A DNA stretch of 9,453 bases from Lentisphaeria bacterium (GTDB lineage Bacteria; Verrucomicrobiota; Lentisphaeria; Oligosphaerales; Oligosphaeraceae): positions 1-9,453 of the forward strand of contig JAEDNB010000072.1 of the NCBI GenBank assembly GCA_016302725.1, written 5' to 3'. A model generated the notes under the pieces. The model saw only the letters and a program-made list of their open reading frames with translations. It did no database searches and was not told where the DNA came from. The translations under genes and the position numbers were made by a program. Shown in pieces: positions 1-8,600 of the stretch (positions within the stretch are counted from its first letter, which is position 1; each line of letters begins with the position of its first letter).

Positions 1-1484
1 ACGACCGATATCTCCTCAACACCCTCACCAACGTCACCCTGGAGGTCATGGGGGGGCGCGTCACCCGCTACCCGGGAAACTACGCCTACTATCGCCAGAC
101 CCGGGTGGCCCGATATGAAAACCTCATGGCGCAGAAGGAGAACCTGGACAGAAAAAAGGAACAGCTCCAGAGGTTCATCGACCGTTTCCGGGCACAGGCC
201 ACCAAGGCCGCCCAGGCGCAGTCCCGCCAGAAGCAATTGGACAAACTGGAGGAAATCGAGGTCCAGTCCATTGTGGACCACGCCCCCGTCATCCACCTGC
301 CCACGCCGCCCCGCTCCGGGGACGAGGTGCTGCGGCTGGAGGAGGTGGGCTACGCCTACGACGGGGTCCATGATGTCATCGACCACTGCTCCCTGCGCCT
401 GGAACGGGGGGAACACGCCGCCTTCGTGGGACTCAACGGCATGGGAAAGACCACCCTCCTGCGCCTGATGGCGGGAAAGTTCCTCCCCAGGTACGGCAAG
501 GTGTCCCTGGGAAGCAATGTGCTCCTGGGCTACCAGTCCCAGGACTATGCCGAGACCATGGACCCCGAGGCCACGATCTATGAAACCGCCAAGGCCTACG
601 CCAATGAACGCTCCGAGGCGGAAATCCGCGCCATGATGGGCTCCTTCGGCTTCCATGGAGAGGCGGTGGACAAGAAGGTCCAGGTGCTCTCCGGCGGGGA
701 GAAGGTGCGCCTGGGACTGGCCAGGCTCCTGCTGAAACCCCTGAATTTCCTCCTCCTGGACGAACCCACCACCCACCTGGACATCCATGCCCGGGAGGCG
801 CTCCAGGAGGCCCTTGCCCACTATCCCGGCACCATCGCCCTGGTCTCCCACGACATCGAGTTCGTCCGGGGGGTGGCCAATTCCATCTACGCCATGGAAC
901 CGGGGAAGATAACGAAATACTACGGGGGCTACGACTACTACCACCAGAAATTGGCGGAGGCCCGGGCGGCGGAGGCCGCCGCCTTTGCGCCTCCCCCCAA
1001 GGCCCCCGCCACCCCCAAGGCGGCTTCCGCCACGCCCCCCCGGGAAACCGCCGCCGCTTCTCCCTCTCCCTCCCGGAAGAAGGAGGCAGGTCCCGTGCCG
1101 GGGCAGGAGAGGCGCCAGGAGAGGCGGGAGGCCTCCGGGGAGGGAGGCGCCGCCCGCCCCAACTACCGGGATTTGAAGCGGGCGGAATCCCAGTTGCGCC
1201 AGAGTTTCGGGAAGTTGCGCCGCCCCTATGAGAAGACGGTGGCGGAGACGGAGGAGCGCATCGCCGCCCTGGAGGCGGAGCAGGCGTCCATCTACGAGAA
1301 GTTGAATTCCCCCGCCGCCGATGGCTCCACCGATTTCGCCGCCTTGAACAAACGGCTGGCGGAGATTGTCCAGGAGTCGGAGAACCTCACCTGGAAATGG
1401 GAGGAGGCCTCCACCGCCCTGGAGAAGTTGGAACAGGAACTCCAGGTGCGCCTGGAGGATTTGAGCCGCCCCGCAAATCCATAG
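1..1484 (+). CDS. ABC-F family ATPase, 5'-truncated by the window edge
   Basis: ABC-F proteins are soluble twin-ATPase factors that bind the ribosomal E site and affect translation or drug resistance; they do not transport. The reading frame is open from base 3, so the ATG at 48 is internal and the true start lies upstream. Visible order, counting residues from that ATG: the end of the first nucleotide-binding domain (DRY of its H-loop region at bases 6-14, then VTRYPGNYAYY); a charged helical linker at about residues 23-73 (the tRNA-interaction arm region, RFRAQATKAAQAQSR); and a complete second domain with Walker A GLNGMGKTT (128-136), signature LSGGE (214-218), Walker B LLLDEPTTHLD with catalytic Glu239, and H-loop His268. 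After it come a Pro/Ala-rich low-complexity stretch (about 305-375) and a coiled-coil tail resembling the Uup/YheS C-terminal domain. The family is certain. The subfamily is not, and no resistance role can be read from the sequence. Confidence 0.95.
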   Translation, partial: DRYLLNTLTNVTLEVMGGRVTRYPGNYAYYRQTRVARYENLMAQKENLDRKKEQLQRFIDRFRAQATKAAQAQSRQKQLDKLEEIEVQSIVDHAPVIHLPTPPRSGDEVLRLEEVGYAYDGVHDVIDHCSLRLERGEHAAFVGLNGMGKTTLLRLMAGKFLPRYGKVSLGSNVLLGYQSQDYAETMDPEATIYETAKAYANERSEAEIRAMMGSFGFHGEAVDKKVQVLSGGEKVRLGLARLLLKPLNFLLLDEPTTHLDIHAREALQEALAHYPGTIALVSHDIEFVRGVANSIYAMEPGKITKYYGGYDYYHQKLAEARAAEAAAFAPPPKAPATPKAASATPPRETAAASPSPSRKKEAGPVPGQERRQERREASGEGGAARPNYRDLKRAESQLRQSFGKLRRPYEKTVAETEERIAALEAEQASIYEKLNSPAADGSTDFAALNKRLAEIVQESENLTWKWEEASTALEKLEQELQVRLEDLSRPANP

Positions 1485-1494
1485 GGGGAGCGGC

Positions 1495-1524
1495 AGGCGG
1501 GCGGGAAAGCCCGTCTCCCTTTTC
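1495..1524 (+). terminator. Probable weak intrinsic terminator after the ABC-F gene
   Basis: An 8-bp stem, AGGCGGGC (1495-1502) with GCCCGTCT (1509-1516), has one G-T wobble and a GGGAAA loop. It is followed by CCC and four T (1520-1523). It starts 10 bases after the ABC-F stop codon, where a Rho-independent terminator would be expected. The stem is very GC-rich but the T run is short and separated from it by CCC, so efficiency may be low and some read-through into the transporter gene is possible. Confidence 0.45.
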
Positions 1525-1583
1525 TACCCCCCGGGGGTGTCAGGCCGCAGAGGCCTTCGGGGCGCACGTGTCCTTTTCGCGGC

Positions 1584-1590
1584 AAGGAGA
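1584..1590 (+). promoter_or_regulatory. Shine-Dalgarno sequence of the gltS-family gene
   Basis: AAGGAGA lies 7 bases before the ATG at 1598, a near-perfect ribosome binding site. It decides the start: the same frame is open much further upstream, through the end of the ABC-F gene in another frame, but only the 1598 ATG has this site and begins directly with a hydrophobic membrane segment. No convincing -35/-10 promoter pair was found in the 113-base gap. Confidence 0.85.
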
Positions 1591-1597
1591 ATGCCCC

Positions 1598-2977
1598 ATG
1601 ACCATAGTCATGTCCTTTTGTGGACTCTGCCTGCTCTTGCTTCTGGGCAAGGTGGTGCGCACGGCCGTGCCCCTGCTCCAGCGCCTCTTCCTGCCCACCT
1701 CCGTCATCGGCGGCCTCCTGGGGCTTGTGGCCATCCAGGTCTGCCGGCGCTGGTTCCCCCAGGTGGAACTTTCCGGGTGGACGGCCGGCTGGAGCGCCAT
1801 GCCCGGCTTCCTCATCAACATTGTCTTCGCCTCCCTTTTCATCGGGGCCTCCATCCCGCCCCTGAAGACGGTCTGGGAGCAGGGGGCCGCCCAGCTCTGC
1901 TATGGGCAGATTTGCGCCTGGGGTCAGTACGTGGTGGGGTTGGCCCTGGCGGGGCTGGTTCTGGTGCCCCTCTTCCATGTGAACTCCGCCTTCGGCACCC
2001 TGCTGGAGATTGGCTTCGAGGGAGGCCATGGTACGGTGGGGGGGCTCTCCCAGACCTTCGAGGACCTGGGATGGAAGGAAGGGGGCGCCCTGGGCTTCAC
2101 CGTGGCCACCTGCGGCATGGTCCTGGGGGTCTCCCTGGGGATGACCCTCATCAACCTGGCGGCAAAACGGGGGTGGATCCAGGGCCTCAAGGTGGACGCC
2201 CACCGGGATCCCCTGGAGATGCGGGGCATCTATCCCCCCGAGGAACAGCCGTCGGCGGGCAGCCAGACGGTGCGCAGCGACTCCGTGGATTCCCTGGCCT
2301 TCCATTTGGCCATCCTGGGCCTGGCGGTCTTCCTGGGATATCTCCTGAAACAGGCCCTTCTGGAGCTCAACGGGGTGCTTCCCCAGGGCATCCGGGAACT
2401 GAAGGTCCTGGAGAGCTTCCCCCTCTTCCCCCTCTGCATGCTGGGAGGCCTGGCCCTCCAGCTCTTCCTCCGCCGCACCCGCCTCTCCCATCTGGTGAGC
2501 GGCGGGCAGATCCAGCGCCTGGCCGGCGCCTCCCTGGATTTCCTGGTAATTTCCGCCGTGGCCTCCATCCGGGTGGAATTCATCCTGGCGCAATGGATGC
2601 CCCTCCTTCTCCTCATCCTGGCGGGCACCGCCTGGAATCTCTTCTGCGTCCTCTATCTCGCCCCCAGAATCTTCCGGGGCGCCTGGTTCGAACGGGCCAT
2701 CGCCGAGTTCGGCCAGTCCATGGGGGTGACCGCCACGGGATTGCTGCTGCTGCGCACCGTGGACCCGGAGTCCCGCACGGAGGCGGCCAAGGCCTTCGGA
2801 TACAAGCAGCTCCTCCATGAACCTATCATGGGAGGCGGCATCTGGACCTCCATTGCACTCCCCCTGGTGGTCAGCCGGGGAAATCTGACGACCTGGATGA
2901 TTTGCGCCATCGCCGTCCTCTTCTGGCTCTGCTTCTGGAAAATCTTCCTGGGCAGGGCGAAACGGGAGGCGCAATAG
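1598..2977 (+). CDS. Sodium/glutamate symporter-family (ESS/GltS) membrane transporter
   Basis: This is an inner-membrane carrier of the ESS family, whose known members import glutamate with sodium. The protein has 459 residues, against about 400 for E. coli GltS. It opens with a hydrophobic segment (about residues 2-20) and shows roughly ten membrane spans, for example about 68-86, 105-127, 163-186, 233-255, 312-328, 333-356 and 431-451. The family hallmark GGHGT is at 142-146, followed by a span like E. coli's after the motif (TVATCGMVLG, 168-177). The second-half counterpart is EFGQSMGVTATG (370-381). A hydrophilic loop at about 190-232 separates the halves. The start rests on AAGGAGA seven bases upstream. 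The gene stands alone on the + strand between the ABC-F gene and a convergent operon, so context does not help with substrate. The fold family is well supported; glutamate as substrate is only inferred, and the second motif departs from the E. coli version. Confidence 0.88.
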   Translation: MTIVMSFCGLCLLLLLGKVVRTAVPLLQRLFLPTSVIGGLLGLVAIQVCRRWFPQVELSGWTAGWSAMPGFLINIVFASLFIGASIPPLKTVWEQGAAQLCYGQICAWGQYVVGLALAGLVLVPLFHVNSAFGTLLEIGFEGGHGTVGGLSQTFEDLGWKEGGALGFTVATCGMVLGVSLGMTLINLAAKRGWIQGLKVDAHRDPLEMRGIYPPEEQPSAGSQTVRSDSVDSLAFHLAILGLAVFLGYLLKQALLELNGVLPQGIRELKVLESFPLFPLCMLGGLALQLFLRRTRLSHLVSGGQIQRLAGASLDFLVISAVASIRVEFILAQWMPLLLLILAGTAWNLFCVLYLAPRIFRGAWFERAIAEFGQSMGVTATGLLLLRTVDPESRTEAAKAFGYKQLLHEPIMGGGIWTSIALPLVVSRGNLTTWMICAIAVLFWLCFWKIFLGRAKREAQ

Positions 2978-3013
2978 AAAGCCCCACGCCTCCCTGGGAG
3001 AGGAGAGGAGGGG

Positions 3014-3925
3014 CTAACGCGCCTTCCCCTTGAAAAGGAAGAGGTTTCTCCACTCCCCCCGGACCTCCCAGCCCCGGCGCCCCGCCCGCCGGGCGAACTC
3101 CTCCACGGAGGCCTGCCAGCCCGTATGGAAGGCGTTGGCCAAGGCGGCGACGCCTCCCGGAGACAAGTTGGCCTCCAGGGTGTCCAGGAGGGCCTCCAAT
3201 TGGGCGGGCGCATGGAGGAAGCGTCCGCCGGCCAACCCATTGCAGAGGATGCATCCCACTGGGTGTTCCAGGCGGAATTCCAGGGAATCCCCGGCCAGGA
3301 AGGTGGCGGGGATTCCCTGGTAGGTGGCGAAGAGCGCCCCTCGCCCGGGGTCATGGGGAAGTCGGCGGCGGGTGGCCATCCAGGCCTCCAGGGGTTCCTT
3401 GGTGAGGCCCATGCACAGCCGCTTCGCCTTCAGGCGCTGGGCGGCTTCCAGGGTGCCCAGGCCTACCCCGCATCCCAAATCCAGGAGGCTGTCCGCAGGG
3501 GGGAGTCCGTCCAGTTGCCGGGGATAGCGCCCTGGCCTGGTGCCGAAGCGCGGGGGGTCTGCGCAGGCGCAGAGAAGCAGGGGGAACTCCTCCGGGGGGA
3601 AGGCGCATCGTCCCCGGAAGGGGTCGCCCAGTTCCTCCCAGAAATCCAGGATGGTTTCCAGGGAGCCGGGGGAGAGGAGGCCAGGCACCCAGGAGGGGCC
3701 GGGAAGGATTGCCCGGGCCACGTTGCGGAGGGAGGCGGCGAACTCCTCCCAGGGGAGGAAGCTCTCCAGGCGCATGCGCAATTCCCGGGTGGGAATCATC
3801 CCTGGGGTCCACGCCGCCCCGCTATGGGCGAACCAGTTCTCCAGGGCGGCCCCCCAGCGCCGGTTATGGGTGTCCAGGCGCAGGGAGAAGTCCCGGGAAG
3901 GGCGGAAAGGGGAGTCGGGGGTCAT
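3014..3925 (-). CDS. Class I SAM-dependent methyltransferase, target unknown, coupled to recD
   Basis: The 303-residue protein has a Rossmann-type methyltransferase core in its C-terminal half. Motif I, LLDLGCGVGLGT, is at 147-158 (SAM-binding glycines). MGLTKEP (172-178) is at the usual place of the strand-2 acidic motif. CILCNGLAGG (225-234) corresponds to motif IV, and LSPGGVAALANAF (255-267) is the usual post-motif turn and strand. The first 140 residues are not recognised; their position before the core recalls the two-domain CheR layout, but I see no CheR-specific signature. The 3925 start is chosen because ATGA merges it with the recD stop; there is no Shine-Dalgarno sequence before it, as expected for reinitiation. 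An internal ATG at codon 43 is the alternative. The gene is last in the recC-recB-recD transcript, is much richer in G+C than recD, and ends 36 bases from the convergent transporter gene. The substrate (DNA, RNA, protein or small molecule) cannot be told. Confidence 0.85.
   Translation of the reverse strand: MTPDSPFRPSRDFSLRLDTHNRRWGAALENWFAHSGAAWTPGMIPTRELRMRLESFLPWEEFAASLRNVARAILPGPSWVPGLLSPGSLETILDFWEELGDPFRGRCAFPPEEFPLLLCACADPPRFGTRPGRYPRQLDGLPPADSLLDLGCGVGLGTLEAAQRLKAKRLCMGLTKEPLEAWMATRRRLPHDPGRGALFATYQGIPATFLAGDSLEFRLEHPVGCILCNGLAGGRFLHAPAQLEALLDTLEANLSPGGVAALANAFHTGWQASVEEFARRAGRRGWEVRGEWRNLFLFKGKAR
3922..3925 (-). other. ATGA stop-start overlap, recD / methyltransferase
   Basis: On the - strand the four bases ATGA hold the start ATG of the methyltransferase gene and the stop TGA of recD. 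No purine-rich ribosome binding site precedes it, so translation most likely depends on ribosomes finishing recD. Confidence 0.9.
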
Positions 3926-5652
3926 GGCTGGGGCTGTTTGAAGGCCAGGGCCAGGCCGGAGACCCGTTGAGATTCCCTTTGGATGGCTTCCTTCAGGAAC
4001 TCCTCCTTGGCCCAGATGGTGCAGGAGGCCTTGGCCCGGGTGATGGCAGTGTAGAGGAGATTCCGGGTCAGGAGGGGACTTTGAGTGTCGGGGAACAGCA
4101 CCAGCACATGGTCGTAGGAAGAACCCTGGGATTTATGGATGGTCATGGCGTAGGCAGGTTCGCACTGCTCCTGAAGCATGGACCAGGAGAAGCCTTTGAC
4201 TTCCCTTTGATTGTTTTCCGGGTTGGTCACCCAAAAATAGACCTGCTCCCCCAGACGCACGCCCATATCCCCATTCTGGAGCCCCGTGACGGAGTCGTTC
4301 CGGGCATGGAGCAGGGGAAGCCCCCGCTTCTTCTGCCCATAATGGAGCAGATTCTCCATGAACCGGTTCGTCTCCTCCACCCCGGACCTCCCCTGCCGCA
4401 GGGCGCAGAGAATCTTGAATTGGTCGTGGAAGGCCAGCCAAGCCTTCGCCTCCTCCTCCTCCGAGGCATAGTCCTCCTCCTGGGGAACCTCCAAGCTACG
4501 GTTCTTCCACCATTCCTTGACCATTTCCTGGAAGGCTTCGGGCTTCGGGGCCTGACACCGGAAATTCCCCTCCCCGTTGGCATACAAGTGGCCGACGTTG
4601 CCCTTGGCTTCCTCGACCTTCCCTTGGGAAAGAAGGGCGGCAAAGTCCACCAACTCCGGAATGTTCTGGGAGCGGAAGTTGTGATTCAGCGACATTTTGC
4701 CGTCCTCGGGCAGGATTTCGGCCAGGTCTCCGAAGACCACGCCGGTCTCCACGGATTCCAGCTGATCCTTGTCTCCCAGGAGGAGCAGACGCCCGCTTTC
4801 GGGGAGGGCGTCCGTGAGCCGGGCAAAGAGATGGAGGTCGGCCATGGAGCCCTCGTCCAGCACCACCAGGTCATAGGGGAGGGGATTGCCCTTGTGGTAT
4901 TTGGGGAGGCCCTGCCGGTATTGGCTAATGCCCAGTAGTTTGTGTGTTGTGGTAGCGGACAGGGCTGCCAACTTTTCATAAACCCCGGAGGCCGCCGCCG
5001 CCAGCCCGGCCTTCAATTCCTCTCCCAGGGAGCGCTGCATCTGTTCGGCCGCTTTTCCCGTGGGGGCGCAGAGAGCCACGGCCAGGCCAGGGTTCTGATG
5101 AAACTCCCAGGCCAGAATGGCCCCCAGGGTGGTGGTCTTCCCTGTGCCGGGCCCTCCCGTCAACATGGCAAGACGCTTGCCCACGCACCGCCTGACTCCC
5201 TCCACTTGATCCCCCGCCTCCTTGTTCTTCAACTTGGGGGCCAGGCCCCGAATCTCTTCTTCCGTGGGGGGGACAATGCCCCCGCCTTGATTCTTGACAA
5301 GGCATTCCCGGACAAATTCCTCAATGCGCCTTTCCTCGGTCCGGTGCTTGGAGAAATACAAAAGACCGGTTTTGCGATTCCAGAGGACAGGATGGCGGGG
5401 GAGATTCCAATCTTCCTCATTTTCCTCGCAGAGGAGCTCCTGGAGTCTCTCGTCCCTTTGCTCCAGGAGGGACTTCTCCTCTTCCGTCAGCTTGTGGGCC
5501 ACATGGGAGTCGGCCAGGGTTTCCTCTCCCAGGGTCAAGAGCAGGGAAAAGAGTCGGGGGCATTGTTCGGGGACAAGCTTGCTTCTCCGAAACAGCATGG
5601 CCACGGTTTCGGTGACGATGGGGGAGGGACGGCATTCGCTGTTCGGCATCAT
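3922..5652 (-). CDS. recD: RecD, alpha subunit of exonuclease V (5'-3' SF1B helicase)
   Basis: RecD is the fast 5'-to-3' helicase motor of RecBCD and also restrains RecB before Chi recognition. The protein has 576 residues (E. coli 608). The N-terminal 150 residues correspond to the RecC-contacting region. Then come Walker A GGPGTGKT (166-173), motif Ia CAPTGKAAEQMQ (195-206), Walker B VVLDEGSM (263-270), motif III LLLGDKDQLESVETG (290-304), LNHNFRSQ (322-329), the motif V region AMTIHKSQGSSYDH (502-515) and motif VI YTAITRAK (534-541). The end, RVSGLALAF (563-571), also fits the family. The one visible change is Gly for the usual Ala in DEAS; the catalytic Asp-Glu is intact. The start overlaps the recB stop as ATGA without a ribosome binding site, so it is probably made by coupled translation. 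It lies between recB and a methyltransferase gene in one operon. Confidence 0.95.
   Translation of the reverse strand: MMPNSECRPSPIVTETVAMLFRRSKLVPEQCPRLFSLLLTLGEETLADSHVAHKLTEEEKSLLEQRDERLQELLCEENEEDWNLPRHPVLWNRKTGLLYFSKHRTEERRIEEFVRECLVKNQGGGIVPPTEEEIRGLAPKLKNKEAGDQVEGVRRCVGKRLAMLTGGPGTGKTTTLGAILAWEFHQNPGLAVALCAPTGKAAEQMQRSLGEELKAGLAAAASGVYEKLAALSATTTHKLLGISQYRQGLPKYHKGNPLPYDLVVLDEGSMADLHLFARLTDALPESGRLLLLGDKDQLESVETGVVFGDLAEILPEDGKMSLNHNFRSQNIPELVDFAALLSQGKVEEAKGNVGHLYANGEGNFRCQAPKPEAFQEMVKEWWKNRSLEVPQEEDYASEEEEAKAWLAFHDQFKILCALRQGRSGVEETNRFMENLLHYGQKKRGLPLLHARNDSVTGLQNGDMGVRLGEQVYFWVTNPENNQREVKGFSWSMLQEQCEPAYAMTIHKSQGSSYDHVLVLFPDTQSPLLTRNLLYTAITRAKASCTIWAKEEFLKEAIQRESQRVSGLALAFKQPQP
5649..5652 (-). 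other. ATGA stop-start overlap, recB / recD
   Basis: On the - strand ATGA contains the recD start and the recB stop. The bases just upstream in the message are pyrimidine-rich (they encode the Ser-Pro repeat ending RecB), so recD has no Shine-Dalgarno sequence of its own and probably relies on reinitiation. This would help keep RecB and RecD in equal amounts. Confidence 0.9.
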
Positions 5653-8600
5653 GGGTGTGGGGAGGGGGAGGGAGAAGGGAGTTGGCGCTGGGGGGCGATG
5701 GGGGCCAGCGTGCGGAAGAGAACCTCGATTTGGGAGAAGTCCGGTCGGACGGCGTAGAAGCCATGATGGTCCTTCTGTCCTTTTCGAATGCCTCGCAGGA
5801 AGCAGTAGACGACCCCGCCGAAGAGGGCATGGTAGCTCTCTTCCGTGAGAGGCCAGCCGGGGTTCAGCTGCTGGTAGGCGTGAAGGAAGGCCACGGTGTA
5901 GAAGAGATACTGCAGGGTGTACTGGTTCTTTTCCATCTCCCTCTTCATGCCCTCACGGGAGAAGCTTTCTCGCTTCCCTCCCAGGATGTTGGTCTTCCAG
6001 TCCACAATGTAGATTTTCCCACCGGCCGTTTTCGGCCCCTGGAACAGGAGGTCGATGCTGCCATTGAAAATCCATCGCTCTTTTTCGTGGAAGGAGGAGG
6101 GGGGGGGAAGATGGATCCCCAGCCTTCGGTCTTTCCATTGCTGATTCAGCGTTTCCAGGGAAGCCGCGTCCGGGAGGCGGTATTCAAAGCGGAACTCGCT
6201 TTGCCGCTGCGCCATGGAAATGTCCTTCAAGGAGAAGGGGAGCTCCTGTCCCTCCGGGCATTCGGGATTGGGGAGAGGAGTCTCCATCAGCCCCTCCAGC
6301 ATCTCCTGAAAGGCGTTTTCCCGACTCTTTCTCTCCTCTTTGGGGAGGGAGGCGGGGAATTGGGCGTAATTCTCCAACTTTCCGAGCCAGAGGGATTTCT
6401 GTTCTGTGACAGGCTGGGTGAAATCCAGGGTTTCCAGAATTTCATGCCAACAGGTGCCTGCCCGGGCGCCCCGGGGAAAGCGGAAGATGGGCTCCCCCTC
6501 CGGAGAACGGCTCTCCTCCTCGGGGGAATCAGGGGATCCCCCCAGGGGATTGTCCTGGGTGTCCTCCCTGTCCTCCACTTCCTGCTCTTCCTCCTCGGAG
6601 CGCCCAGGCTCCCCCTTTTGGCTCAAGGTGGAAAAACTGCAGGAACGCAGCCCCCGGGGCAGGGGAATCTCCTCCTCCTTCTCCCCACGAAAGACCTCCA
6701 GCGTGGGACGGGGGACGGCGGCAGCCTCCCCGGAAGGCTGGCTGCCGCCCTGGGAGGCTGCCCGAAGCCAGGCGAGAAAGTCGTTGGCTCCCTCCTTTGT
6801 CACCGCAAAGGAGGGGAGAAGATTTTCTCCCAGGGTGGAGTGGAGAGGGTTGTCTCTTGTGGACTTTTTCCCTTCCAGGAGGCGGCAGAGGAATTTCGCC
6901 CGGGTGATGGCCACATAGAAGAGGCGGAGGTTTTCCTGGAGGTCCTCCATTTTGCTCTTTGCCATCGCCTCCTCTTCCCCTGTCATGTCGTAGTGGGCTT
7001 CCCATTTCCCATTCTTTCCCACGTGGTGGCGGCCGTTGTTCTTGGGGGTCTTGGAGAGGATTCCCTGGACATAGACGATGGGGAATTCCAGTCCTTTGCT
7101 CTTGTGGATGGTCAGGAGCCGCACCGCATCCTCCTCGGTGGTGAGTCCCAGGGGGTATTTTTCTTCCTCTTTTTTCGCATTCTGGATCCTTTTCTGCAGG
7201 AACTTCATCATTCCCTCCGGCCCCAGGCGCTGGGAGAGGACGGCCTGGTGGAGGGCGTCCCGGAGCTGCCAATAGGTGGCCAGGGATTGCTGCCCCTTGC
7301 CTTGGCGAAGGATTTGGGCCAGGGAAATCCCAGGATCCCATCCCAAGGACTCCAGGGGTTCCGTTCCCAGGTATTCCCGGAGAGGGGCGTCAAGGAATTG
7401 GGAGAACATGGCTGGGAAGGAGTCTTTTTGCCAGATTTCCTGGAGCTCCCGGAGTTTCTGAGGCAGGGGGAGGAGTTGCCGGGAGAGGTAGAGAAGTTCC
7501 TTGGCATGGAAGGCGGGGAAGAAGGAAGAAAGGAGGAAGGGCATCCTCTGGGAAGCATCCCCCGGGGAGCGGACCGCCTGCAAACATCGTTGGAGTTCCT
7601 TCGCCTCCGGGGTGCCAAAGAGGGAGACGGACTGGTAGAGGACACAGGGGAGGCCCTGTGCCCGCAAGATTCCCGCCGCCTCGGCCAAGGCGTTGTTCGT
7701 CGTGCAAAGGAGGGCGATGTCGCTGTATTTCAGGGGGCGCAGTTTCCCGTTCTCCGAGAGGGAGAGCCTGCGTTCCTGGACCATGGCCTGGATTTCCTTC
7801 CCCATCTGCAGGAAGGCATTGTCTTTGTTTTGACAAAAACTTTCGTTTAGGAGGCAGTCGAGCTCTTGGACGATTTGCCCGTCCCGGTAGAGATGGGGTG
7901 CGGCGTTGTCCTCTTCCCGCCTGGGGATCTGGATTTCCGGGAAGGAAATCTCTTCCTGTTCAAAGAAATTCTCCCGTTTTTCCCGCAGGGCGTTCAGGGC
8001 CTGGATGAATTCGGGGGAGGAACGCCAATTGCAGGTCAACTGGTGTTTCTCCCCTTCCTTGGTGGCGTCCAGGTAGGTATAGACATCCCCGCGGCGGAAG
8101 GCATAGATGGCCTGTTTGGGATCCCCGATGAGGAACATCCCTCGCCCGGTTTCTCTCTCCAGGCGCTTCCGGAAGGCCAGGGTGAAGATGTTGTTCTGGA
8201 TGTCGTCTGTGTCCTGGAACTCGTCCACGAAGACGTACCGGAATTGCTTGCTGAGGGCCTTCTCGAAGGCCTCCCCCCTGCGGGGGTCAAGGCACCTCTC
8301 CATCTCCGTCAGGAGGTCGTCGTAGGTCAACACACCCTTCTCCTTCTTGGCTCTGGCAAAATGCTCCTCGCCATAGGCCAGGGCGGCCCGGAGGACCAAT
8401 TTCCCATAGGAGGCCTTGGCCTGCTCCTGCTCCTCTCCCTCCTGGGTCAACAGGGATTCCCGTTGCCGGAGTTCCTCCTCAAGATTCTCCGGGAGTTCGC
8501 ACCCTTCCGGCCAGTCGATGTTTTTCTTGCCCAGGAGGCCCTTGGTTTGCCCCAGGAAGTTTTCCGGGGTGAGCTCCAGTTCCTTCCAAAGGGCAAGTCT

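Noticed and set aside
48..1484. ATG at 48 as the start of the ABC-F gene
   Set aside because: The frame continues upstream to the window edge, encoding the DRYLLN segment that follows the H-loop of the first ATPase domain, so the gene is truncated by the window and not short.
1526..1556. Further inverted repeats in the gap before gltS (C6/G5 palindrome at 1526-1538 and AGGCC/GGCCT at 1542-1556)
   Set aside because: The stems are short or lack a loop, which is expected by chance at this GC content, and nothing resembles a known operator or riboswitch.
1292..2974. 560-codon open frame on the - strand opposite the transporter and the end of the ABC-F gene
   Set aside because: Its translation is a repetitive Gly/Gln/Glu/His-rich string without recognisable domains, and it runs antisense to two genes with strong family motifs. 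It is a composition artefact.
2978..3013. Possible bidirectional terminator between the convergent gltS and methyltransferase genes
   Set aside because: CTCCC-T-GGGAG (2990-3000) has no room for a loop, and the alternative CCTCC/GGAGG pairing (2989-2993 with 3007-3011) is only five bases with no T run on either strand.
3709..4938. 409-codon open frame on the + strand opposite recD
   Set aside because: It is antisense to well-conserved RecD motifs, has no plausible ribosome binding site and shows no known domain.
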